A stretch of DNA of 44,697 nucleotides from JAWWBN01 sp033720955 (GTDB taxonomy: Bacteria; Acidobacteriota; Thermoanaerobaculia; Multivoradales; JAHEKO01), in assembly GCA_033720955.1 (NCBI GenBank), contig JAWWBN010000003.1:1-44697 (forward strand). The letters run 5' to 3'. Positions 38,938 to 44,697 of this stretch are shown here, piece after piece. A program made the position numbers and the translations under genes. Within the stretch, counting starts at the first letter, position 1; each line of letters opens with the position of its first letter. Under the pieces are notes generated by a model. That model ran no database searches, had not been told where the DNA came from, and saw nothing but the letters and a program-made list of their open reading frames with translations.

Positions 38938-39986
38938 TGCGGCGGCCCCCAGGGCGCCACGGCGTCGATCGCGGCCTCGCCGAGCACCCCCGCCGGCCAG
39001 ATGGCCCGGGGAGCGTCCGGGTCGAGAAGATCCACCAGCGGGGGCACGGCCGGTGTGCCCGAGATCACGGAGTGCCGCCCCGCCGCGCCGGCCGCGCCCA
39101 CCTCCTGGACGACCCAGGCGGCCCGCTCCGCCTCCCGGTAGACCAGCGCCAGACCCTGCGCCCCGGCCAGGAAGTAGGGCCGGTGCGATCCCTTGCGGCC
39201 GAAGGCGCCCGTGAGCGCCCACCCCCCGTTCGGCAGGAGCCGCGCCTGGCGCAGGCGGTAGTCCTGACCGTCGAAGGTGTTCCAGACCACCAGGGCGCCG
39301 CCGCCCCGGGTGGCCGCCACCGTCACCGCGTAGTCGGGCACCCGGTTGGGCGGGTTGAGCTGCGCCGGCGGCGACCAGCCCGCCTCGCCTCTCCGGCTCC
39401 AGAGGATCTCGGCGTCCCCCTCGAGGTCGTCGGCCGCCCAGACGGCCAGCCACGACCCGTCCTCCAGGACGGCGGCGGCGAGGCCGGTCTGCTGTCCCGT
39501 CGCCGGTGGCGAGACCTCCTCCGGACGGCCCCAGCCGGTGCCGGTCCAGGCGGCGGCCCAGACCGTCAGCTCGTCGTACCGGCCCCCCACCAGCCAGAGA
39601 AGGCCCGCGAGCTCGAGCCCCCGCATGACGGGGAGCGGCTGGCCGCGGGCGGCGCCGACGCGGGGCGGAAGCGCCGGCAGCTCCGAGAGGACCCCCTCCT
39701 TCGACTCCAGTAGATAGATCTCCTGGCCGGGGGGATCGGGGCGGACCCCCGCGGCGATCCAGCCCCTCCTCGTCGCGGCGAGCCGCTCGATCCCCGCCCC
39801 CGGGGGCAGCTCGACCGTCACGACCCGTCCGGCGGGCCCCTCGACCCAGGCCCCCTCCACCGTCTCGATCCAGGCGAGGGGCGCCGTCGAGTTGGGCGCC
39901 TGCGCCACCCGGATCGGCGCCTGGGCCCAGACGGACGCGGCGACCAGGCCCAGGAGCGGGCCGAGCAGCTTCGGCGAGGATCTCAT
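38934..39986 (-). CDS. Secreted sialidase/beta-propeller-like protein
   Basis: 350 residues from the ATG at 39986. The signal peptide is MRSSPKLLGPLLGLVAASVW, cleaved near AQA. The mature part consists of repeated strands with W and G, for example EEVSPPATGQQTGLAAAVLE, WSPPAQLNPPNRVPDYAVTV and RLRQARLLPNGGWALTGAF. They look like Asp-box-poor propeller blades of sialidase-like or exported repeat proteins. No catalytic Arg triad can be pointed out, so binding or a structural role is as likely as hydrolysis. Translation is coupled to the SGNH hydrolase (GTGA overlap). A promoter with extended -10 lies 52 bases upstream. Confidence 0.7.
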   Translation of the reverse strand: MRSSPKLLGPLLGLVAASVWAQAPIRVAQAPNSTAPLAWIETVEGAWVEGPAGRVVTVELPPGAGIERLAATRRGWIAAGVRPDPPGQEIYLLESKEGVLSELPALPPRVGAARGQPLPVMRGLELAGLLWLVGGRYDELTVWAAAWTGTGWGRPEEVSPPATGQQTGLAAAVLEDGSWLAVWAADDLEGDAEILWSRRGEAGWSPPAQLNPPNRVPDYAVTVAATRGGGALVVWNTFDGQDYRLRQARLLPNGGWALTGAFGRKGSHRPYFLAGAQGLALVYREAERAAWVVQEVGAAGAAGRHSVISGTPAVPPLVDLLDPDAPRAIWPAGVLGEAAIDAVAPWGPPQ

Positions 39987-40037
39987 CGTGACGGTCTCGA
40001 GGGTGGAAAGGGCGGAGAAGCTCCCGGCGAGAGGGCA

Positions 40038-40046
40038 ATTCTACCA
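40038..40046 (-). promoter_or_regulatory. Extended -10 promoter candidate for the propeller/SGNH operon
   Basis: TGGTAGAAT on the minus strand is the best extended -10 in the window. It predicts a start near 40031 and a leader of about 45 bases. Confidence 0.5.
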
Positions 40047-40101
40047 ACCGGCCGTCCTCCAGCGGCCGATCGGCCCGCCAGCTTTGCAACCGCCGTGCCC
40101 G

Positions 40102-40145
40102 AAAAAAAATTACCGGCGGAAGAGAAGGAGGTTCCTCCCGCCGGT
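40102..40145 (-). terminator. Intrinsic terminator on the minus strand
   Basis: Read on the minus strand, ACCGGCGG (40145-40138) pairs with CCGCCGGT (40119-40112), an 8-bp perfect stem. Two A residues and then eight T residues (40109-40102) follow. No minus-strand gene lies just upstream of it, and it precedes the promoter at 40038, so it would block stray transcription from entering the propeller/SGNH operon. Confidence 0.6.
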
Positions 40146-40153
40146 GTCGGGGA

Positions 40154-40173
40154 AGCTTCAGGGGAATGAAGCT
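40154..40173. other. Hairpin in the leader/promoter region of the SCP2-R2lox genes
   Basis: AGCTTCA-GGGGAA-TGAAGCT forms a 7-bp stem with a 6-base loop. It lies 72 bases before the ATG at 40245. It could be an operator or an mRNA element; no known riboswitch was recognised. AGCCGGGC occurs twice shortly after it (near 40196 and 40221). Confidence 0.25.
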
Positions 40174-40244
40174 GATCTAGACTCGTGCATCTATAGCCGG
40201 GCGTCTATGGAAGACGTCACAGCCGGGCCCGGGGGGTTTTCGCC

Positions 40245-40667
40245 ATGAGCGCCGACGAGATGGAGATCTTCAGCCACGACTGGTCGCTGGCGCTGGGCTC
40301 GGCGCTCAACGCCAGCGAGGCCTACCGGAAGGCCGCGGGAGATTGGGAGGGGTCGCTGGTCTTCGCCCTGCGGCGGCCGGAGGGGTCGGAGGAGATCGGA
40401 ACCTACCTCAACCTCGGCGGGGGCATCTGCCGCGAGGCGCGGCAGGCGACGCCGGGCGACGTCGAGGGAGCAGACTACCTGCTGCGCGCCGACGCCCGGA
40501 CCTGGCGCCGGCTGCTGGCCGGCGAGACCGACCCGATCTTCGCCATCATGACGGGCAAGCTGGAGCTGGCCCGTGGCGGGGTGGCGGGCCTGCTCCCCCA
40601 CGCCGCCGCCGCGCAGCAGCTCGTCCAGACCGCCGCCGCCCTGGGCGGCCGCTTCCCCGAGGCCTGA
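40245..40667 (+). CDS. SCP2 sterol-carrier-like protein
   Basis: 140 residues from the ATG at 40245. The sequence follows the SCP2 fold: an N-terminal helix (WSLALGSALNASEAYRKAA), a strand with SLVFAL, and a central LNLGGGICREARQATPGDVE. The C-terminal pattern is LLRADARTWRRLLAGETDPI followed by FAIMTGKLELARGGVAGLL, which is the strongest family signature. SCP2 domains bind lipids, sterols or acyl chains in a hydrophobic tunnel. It is four bases before the R2lox gene, so it may present a lipid to that oxidase. No good Shine-Dalgarno was seen; GGGGGG lies 10-15 bases upstream. Confidence 0.85.
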   Translation: MSADEMEIFSHDWSLALGSALNASEAYRKAAGDWEGSLVFALRRPEGSEEIGTYLNLGGGICREARQATPGDVEGADYLLRADARTWRRLLAGETDPIFAIMTGKLELARGGVAGLLPHAAAAQQLVQTAAALGGRFPEA

Positions 40668-40670
40668 CCG

Positions 40671-41588
40671 TTGGCGACCCGGACCTTCCAGACCACCAGC
40701 CCCCGCGGCCTCGACCACGAGCTGCTGCCCATGCGGCTGTGGGCGAAGGCCAAGCGGCGGGGCGTCTGGGACCCGCGCGCGATCGACTTCTCCACCGACC
40801 GCCGGCAGTGGCCCGAGCTCACCGAGGAGGAGCGCGACCTGCTGCTGCGGCTGACCTCCCTCTTCCAGGCCGGCGAGGAGTCGGTCACCCTGGATCTGCT
40901 GCCCCTGATCGGGGTGATCGCCGCCGAGGGGCGGCTCGAGGAGGAGATCTACCTGACCTCCTTCCTCTGGGAGGAGGCCAAGCACGTCGAGCTCTTCCGC
41001 CGGTTTCTGGACGAGGTCGCGGGCGACGCCAGCGACCTGTCGCGGTACCACACGCCGAGCTACCGCACGATCTTCTACGACGAGCTCCCGGGCGCCATGT
41101 CGGCCCTGGCGGCGGACGCCTCGCCGGCCGCGGTGGCGCGGGCCTCGGTGACCTACAACATGATCGTCGAGGGGGTGCTGGCCGAGACCGGGTACCACGG
41201 CTACCAGCGGGCGCTGGAGAGACGCGGGCTGCTGCCCGGGATGCTCTCGGCGGTGAAGCTGCTGCGCGGCGACGAGGCGCGTCACCTGGCCTACGGGGTC
41301 TTCCTGCTCTCGCGTCTGGCGTGCGAGCACGGCGAGCCCGTCTGGGCGGCGATCGAGCGCCGCATGGCCGAGCTTCTGACCCCGGCGATGCAGGTCATCC
41401 AGGAGGCCTTCGCGGCCTACGAGGTGGTCCCCTTCGACCTCGACCTCGAGGAGTTCTCCCGGTTCGCGATGACCCAGTTCCAGAAGCGGATGACCCGGAT
41501 CGAGCGCGCCCGCGGCCGCACCCTCGACGAGGTGCTGCGGCAGGACGAAGACGGGGACGAGATCGACAGCGGCGAGCCGCCGTCGTAA
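40671..41588 (+). CDS. R2-like ligand-binding oxidase (R2lox), Mn/Fe type
   Basis: 305 residues from a TTG start at 40671, four bases after the SCP2 stop. It is a ferritin-like helical bundle with a heterodinuclear Mn/Fe site. Metal ligands line up with those I recall for the mycobacterial R2lox: Glu69, Glu102 and His105 (WEEAKHVE), Glu167 (VEGVLAETGYHGY), Glu202 and His205 (GDEARHLAYG). The residues that form the Val-Tyr ether cross-link are also present (Val72, Tyr162). The length is that of R2lox, not of ribonucleotide reductase R2, and no large subunit is near. R2lox binds a long-chain fatty acid and is thought to oxidise a lipid-like substrate that is still unknown. The SCP2 neighbour fits this. 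Confidence 0.9.
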   Translation: MATRTFQTTSPRGLDHELLPMRLWAKAKRRGVWDPRAIDFSTDRRQWPELTEEERDLLLRLTSLFQAGEESVTLDLLPLIGVIAAEGRLEEEIYLTSFLWEEAKHVELFRRFLDEVAGDASDLSRYHTPSYRTIFYDELPGAMSALAADASPAAVARASVTYNMIVEGVLAETGYHGYQRALERRGLLPGMLSAVKLLRGDEARHLAYGVFLLSRLACEHGEPVWAAIERRMAELLTPAMQVIQEAFAAYEVVPFDLDLEEFSRFAMTQFQKRMTRIERARGRTLDEVLRQDEDGDEIDSGEPPS

Positions 41589-41591
41589 TAT
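41586..41591 (+). promoter_or_regulatory. -10 candidate, leaderless PspC gene
   Basis: TAATAT ends eight bases before the ATG at 41600 and overlaps the R2lox stop codon (TAA). No Shine-Dalgarno is present. Confidence 0.45.
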
Positions 41592-41599
41592 CCCGCCCG

Positions 41600-41788
41600 A
41601 TGCCTCTGCACCGATCCCGCCGTCACCGGATCATCGGCGGCGTCTGCGGCGGTCTGGCCGACTGGCTGGGCTGGAGCCCGACCGCGACGCGGCTGGTCTA
41701 CGTCATCGTGTCGCTCGCGTCGGTCGCCTTCCCGGGGATCCTGGCCTACCTGATCCTCTGGATCGTCATGCCGCTCGAGCCCCGCTAG
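41600..41788 (+). CDS. PspC-domain membrane protein
   Basis: 62 residues. HRIIGGVCGGLADWLGWSPT is the PspC signature, followed by one membrane helix (LVYVIVSLASVAFPGILAYL) and IVMPLEPR. PspC proteins sense or answer membrane stress. It lies 11 bases after the R2lox gene and 19 before the site-2 protease gene, in one plus-strand run, though it may have its own leaderless promoter. Confidence 0.9.
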   Translation: MPLHRSRRHRIIGGVCGGLADWLGWSPTATRLVYVIVSLASVAFPGILAYLILWIVMPLEPR

Positions 41789-41807
41789 CTCCGGGGCCGG
41801 CCCACCG

Positions 41808-42962
41808 ATGTTCGGCCGCCGCTTCGAGCTCTTCCGGGTCTTCGGAGTGCCGCTGCGCATCGACCTCTCCTGGTTCGTCGTGGCGGCCCTGGTGGCCTGG
41901 TCGCTGGCCACCGGCTTCTTCCCCTCGACGGCCGAGGGGCTGGACGGCCGGACCTACTGGGCCATGGGGATCGTCGGGGCGGTGGCGCTCTTCGCCTCGG
42001 TGGTGCTGCACGAGCTGGCCCACGCCCTGGTCGCGCGCTCCTACGGCCTCCCCATCCGCGGCATCACCCTGTTCATCTTCGGCGGCGTGGCCGAGATGGA
42101 GCGCGAGCCCCCCAGCCCGGCGGCCGAGTTCGCCGTGGCCATCGCCGGGCCGCTGGCCAGCCTGGGGATCAGCGTCGTCTGCTTCGCCGCCTCGGCCCTC
42201 GGAGGCGACCTGGGCCTCGGCGGGCCGGCGGTGACGGTGCTCGGCTACCTGGCGGGCATCAACCTGATCCTGGTGGTCTTCAACATGGTGCCCGCCTTCC
42301 CCCTGGACGGCGGCCGGGTGCTGCGCTCGGCGCTCTGGCGGGCGCGCGACGACCTGCGCTGGGCCACCCGGGTGACCTCGATGATCGGCGGCGGCTTCGG
42401 CCTCTTCCTGATCGCGGTCGGGGTCTGGCGGGTGGTGGCCAACGGCGACCTCTTCGGCGGCCTCTGGATGTTCCTCATCGGCCTCTTCCTGCGCAACGCC
42501 GCCCAGATGTCGTACCAGCAGCTCCTGGTGCGGCGCAGCCTGGAGGGCGAGCCGGTGCGCCGCTTCATGGTGGACGACCCGGTCTCGGTGCCGCGGTCGA
42601 TCTCGGTGGAGGAGCTGGTGGAGCGCTACATCTACCGGCACCACCACAAGCTCTACCCGGTGGTGGACGGCGAGCGGCTGCTGGGCTGCGTCACCACCCG
42701 CGACGTCAAACAGTTGCCGCGCGAGGAGTGGACGCGCCAGAGCGTCGGCGCCATCGCCCGGCCCCTGACGGAGGAGAACTCGGTGAAACCCGAAACCGAC
42801 GCGATGGACGCGCTGGCCCAGATGCGGCGCACCGGCTTCTCGCGCCTGATGGTGGTCGAGGAGGGCCGGCTGCTGGGGATCATCACCCTCAAGGACATGC
42901 TGGACTTCCTCGCCCTCAAGGTCGAGCTGGAAGGGGCCCAGGCGGCCGGGGAGGCCGCATGA
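41808..42962 (+). CDS. Site-2 protease family (M50) metallopeptidase with CBS pair
   Basis: 384 residues. It cuts substrates within the membrane. Zinc ligands: HELAH at 68-72 and the Asp in NMVPAFPLDGGR (159-170). About six membrane helices lie between 15 and 235. Two CBS domains follow (about 248-305: FMVDDPVSVPRSISVEELVE; about 315-375: EENSVKPETDAMDALAQMRR), which in relatives bind adenine nucleotides and set activity. This matches the SpoIVFB-like group III S2P with CBS. The substrate is unknown; a membrane-bound anti-sigma factor is not seen here. The neighbouring PspC suggests an envelope-stress context. Its stop overlaps the next start (ATGA). Confidence 0.93.
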   Translation: MFGRRFELFRVFGVPLRIDLSWFVVAALVAWSLATGFFPSTAEGLDGRTYWAMGIVGAVALFASVVLHELAHALVARSYGLPIRGITLFIFGGVAEMEREPPSPAAEFAVAIAGPLASLGISVVCFAASALGGDLGLGGPAVTVLGYLAGINLILVVFNMVPAFPLDGGRVLRSALWRARDDLRWATRVTSMIGGGFGLFLIAVGVWRVVANGDLFGGLWMFLIGLFLRNAAQMSYQQLLVRRSLEGEPVRRFMVDDPVSVPRSISVEELVERYIYRHHHKLYPVVDGERLLGCVTTRDVKQLPREEWTRQSVGAIARPLTEENSVKPETDAMDALAQMRRTGFSRLMVVEEGRLLGIITLKDMLDFLALKVELEGAQAAGEAA

Positions 42963-44521
42963 CCCGCGAGCGCTGGGGCACCCGCATCGGCCTGGTGCTG
43001 GCGATGGCCGGCAACGCCGTGGGGCTCGGCAACTTCCTGCGCTTCCCGGTGCAGGCGGCCGAGAACGGCGGCGGCACCTTCATGATCCCCTACTTCATCT
43101 CCTTCCTCCTGCTGGGGATCCCGCTCATGTGGATCGAGTGGACCATCGGCCGCTTCGGCGGCGCCCACGGCCACGGCTCCACCCCGGGCATGCTGGACGC
43201 CCTGACCGCCCGCCGGCGGGGGTGGGTCAAGTACTTCGGCGGCCTGGGTCTGCTGATGCCGCTGGTGGTCTTCTCCTACTACACCTACGTGGTCTCCTGG
43301 ATGCTGGCCATGAGCTTCTTCAGCCTCACCGGCCGCTACTTCGGCCTGGGCGAGATCGACAGCATGGCCGGCTTCCTGGTGTCGTACCAGGACGTGTTCG
43401 ACACCGCGGCCGGGGTGCCCGGATGGGCGACGGTGCTCTTCTTCGCCGTCACCTTCGGCTTCATCGCCTGGGTGCTGGCTCGGGGCATCAGCGGCGGCAT
43501 CGAGAAGCTCGCCCTCTACGGCATGCCCATCCTCTTCCTCTTCGCCTTCGTGCTCATGGCCCGGGTCCTCACCCTGCCGCCGGTCGAGGCCGCCCCGACC
43601 GACGGCCTGAACTTCATCTGGAACCCCGACTGGACGAAGCTGGGGGACGCCGGGGTCTGGCTGGCGGCGGCCGGGCAGATGTTCTTCACCCTCTCGGTGG
43701 GGATGGGGACCATCCAGTGCTACGCCTCCTACCTGCGCAAGAAGGACGACGTGGCGCTCACCGGCCTCTCCACCGCGGCCACCAACGAGTTCGCCGAGGT
43801 GGTGCTGGGCGGCACGATCGCCATCCCGGCGGCGGTGGTCTTCTTCGGCGTCACCCGCACCCGGGAGATCGCCGAGGGGGGCGCCTTCGACCTGGGCATC
43901 GTGGCCATGGGGGTGGTCTTCCAGGGCCTGCCCGGGCCGGAGCTGGTGGGACGGCTGGTGGCCTTCCTCTGGTTCTTCCTCCTCTTCATCGCCGGCATCA
44001 CCTCCAGCGTCGCCATGGCCAGCCCCGCCATCGCCTTCCTCCAGGACGAGCTGGGCATCAAGCGCCGGCAGGCCGCCACGGGCATCGCCGCCCTGGGCTT
44101 GTCGCTGGCCGCCTTCCACATGATCTTCTTCCGCTTCGGCGTGCTCGACGAGTGGGACTACTGGGCCGGGACCTTCGGGCTGGTGGTCTTCGCCACCGGC
44201 CAGGTGCTGCTCTTCTCCTGGGTCTTCGGCATCGGCCGCGGCTGGGAAGAGCTCCACCGGGGCGCCGACATCCGCGTCCCGTCCATCTTCCGGCCCGTCA
44301 TGAAGTGGGTCACGCCGGCCTTCCTGCTGATCCTGCTGGGCTGGTGGGGGGCCACCGAGGCCTTCCCCATCCTGCTCATGCGCGACGTCGAGGACCCGGA
44401 GACCCTCCCCTACCGCTGGGCCAGCCGCCTGCTCATGGTGGCCCTGGCGGCCGTCTGCGTGTGGCTCATCCGCAAGGCGTGGCGCCGCCGCGCCGTCATC
44501 GAGAGGGAGGCGAGGCCATGA
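42959..44521 (+). CDS. Sodium-coupled amino-acid transporter, LeuT-like (SNF family)
   Basis: 520 residues with about 12 helices. ATG at 42959 overlaps the protease stop. The first helix, MAGNAVGLGNFLRFPVQAAE, is almost identical to that of Aquifex LeuT and builds the Na+ and substrate sites. NEFAEVVLGG keeps the acidic residue that makes LeuT chloride-independent (Glu290 there). FFTLSVGMG keeps the Phe and Ser of the pocket (253, 256) but has Met in place of Phe259. Substrate is probably a neutral amino acid. The small-subunit gene follows by an ATGA overlap. LeuT numbering is from memory. Confidence 0.93.
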   Translation: MTRERWGTRIGLVLAMAGNAVGLGNFLRFPVQAAENGGGTFMIPYFISFLLLGIPLMWIEWTIGRFGGAHGHGSTPGMLDALTARRRGWVKYFGGLGLLMPLVVFSYYTYVVSWMLAMSFFSLTGRYFGLGEIDSMAGFLVSYQDVFDTAAGVPGWATVLFFAVTFGFIAWVLARGISGGIEKLALYGMPILFLFAFVLMARVLTLPPVEAAPTDGLNFIWNPDWTKLGDAGVWLAAAGQMFFTLSVGMGTIQCYASYLRKKDDVALTGLSTAATNEFAEVVLGGTIAIPAAVVFFGVTRTREIAEGGAFDLGIVAMGVVFQGLPGPELVGRLVAFLWFFLLFIAGITSSVAMASPAIAFLQDELGIKRRQAATGIAALGLSLAAFHMIFFRFGVLDEWDYWAGTFGLVVFATGQVLLFSWVFGIGRGWEELHRGADIRVPSIFRPVMKWVTPAFLLILLGWWGATEAFPILLMRDVEDPETLPYRWASRLLMVALAAVCVWLIRKAWRRRAVIEREARP

Positions 44522-44640
44522 CCCCCTTCGCCCTGGGCTTCATGACCGTCAGCATGGTGGCGGTGACCGCTCTGGCCGGATTCTGCCTGCTGCGCATCGT
44601 GCGCGAGCCGGAGGATCCGCCGGGCGACGACGACGTGTAG
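44518..44640 (+). CDS. Small subunit of the SNF-type transporter (MetS-like)
   Basis: 40 residues: MTPFALGFMTVSMVAVTALA then GFCLLRIVREPEDPPGDDDV. One membrane helix with a short acidic tail matches the small MetS-like subunits found after SNF-family transporters such as MetP. Start and preceding stop overlap (ATGA), so it is translated with the transporter. No other homology can be claimed at this length. Confidence 0.8.
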   Translation: MTPFALGFMTVSMVAVTALAGFCLLRIVREPEDPPGDDDV

Positions 44641-44672
44641 GCCGGCGGCCGGCCCGCAGCCGGGAGCTCGGG

Positions 44673-44697
44673 GGTGCGGCGGCGACGCCGCCGCACC
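44673..44697 (+). terminator. Strong hairpin closing the SCP2-to-transporter run
   Basis: GGTGCGGCGGCG (44673-44684) and CGCCGCCGCACC (44686-44697) are perfect reverse complements with one base between, so the stem would be about 10-11 bp. It lies 32 bases after the last stop codon. The window ends here, so a T run cannot be checked. Confidence 0.55.

Noticed and set aside
40112..40173. Riboswitch before the SCP2-R2lox genes
   Set aside because: The first hairpin is a minus-strand terminator by its T run, and the second is a lone 7-bp stem; no conserved aptamer core was recognised.
1..44697. CRISPR arrays, insertion sequences, phage or conjugation genes
   Set aside because: No regularly spaced repeats, transposase or integrase motifs, or phage structural genes were found on either strand.

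Overview
The window is a GC-rich (about 70%) chromosomal segment of a diderm bacterium. A TonB-dependent receptor, a CusCBA-type efflux system, many secreted proteins, a Ser/Thr kinase-AAA-TPR regulator and an R2lox oxidase fit an Acidobacteriota (Thermoanaerobaculia-like) or myxobacterium-like genome. This placement is inference: no rRNA or ribosomal marker is present. I see no transposase, integrase or CRISPR array.

Region 1 (1-20984) looks like a prenyl-lipid locus. It holds the 3' part of a saccharopine-dehydrogenase-like reductase, a helical phasin-like protein, a polyprenyl diphosphate synthase, a carotenoid-desaturase-like FAD enzyme and a small-molecule methyltransferase. The synthase and the FAD enzyme each need one single-base frameshift repair. 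On the opposite strand are a large kinase-AAA-TPR regulator and a geranylgeranyl-reductase-family enzyme. These are followed by a SnoaL-like protein, a TonB-dependent receptor, a 1109-residue protein with three acetoacetate-decarboxylase-like units, a dynamin-like GTPase and an alpha/beta hydrolase. The phasin-like protein and the SnoaL-like protein, 9 kb apart, share a helical module with the spacing YG-x5-RD-x-Q.

Region 2 (20975-22950) is a tRNA-Arg(TCG) followed by atypical DNA. A 26-base copy of the tRNA 3' end (24 of 26 identical) recurs 1043 bp downstream. Between the copies lies a Cys-rich secreted protein, and just beyond them an apparently Tat-exported papain-like protease rich in AGG arginine codons. 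This looks like a small, decayed tRNA-associated insertion.

Region 3 (23113-34340) has a membrane glycosyltransferase, a Cu/Ag-type efflux operon (Cys-rich leader protein, TolC-like channel, fusion protein with metal-binding domain, CusA-like pump), a PQQ-propeller protein and an NAD-binding SDR with a C-terminal SRPBCC-like part.

Region 4 (34427-40145) has an aldehyde dehydrogenase with a small zinc-ribbon protein, a secreted two-repeat protein, and a coupled pair of secreted proteins (sialidase/propeller-like and SGNH hydrolase with Fn3-like repeats).

Region 5 (40245-44697) is a compact plus-strand run: SCP2 sterol-carrier protein, R2lox Mn/Fe oxidase, PspC, site-2 protease with CBS pair, a LeuT-like amino-acid transporter and its small subunit, closed by a strong hairpin.

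Promoters mostly appear as extended -10 elements (TGnTAnnnT) without a clear -35. Several genes (23113, 30710, 34427, 41600) have a -10 hexamer 6-8 bases before the start codon, with no Shine-Dalgarno at the normal place, and are probably leaderless.
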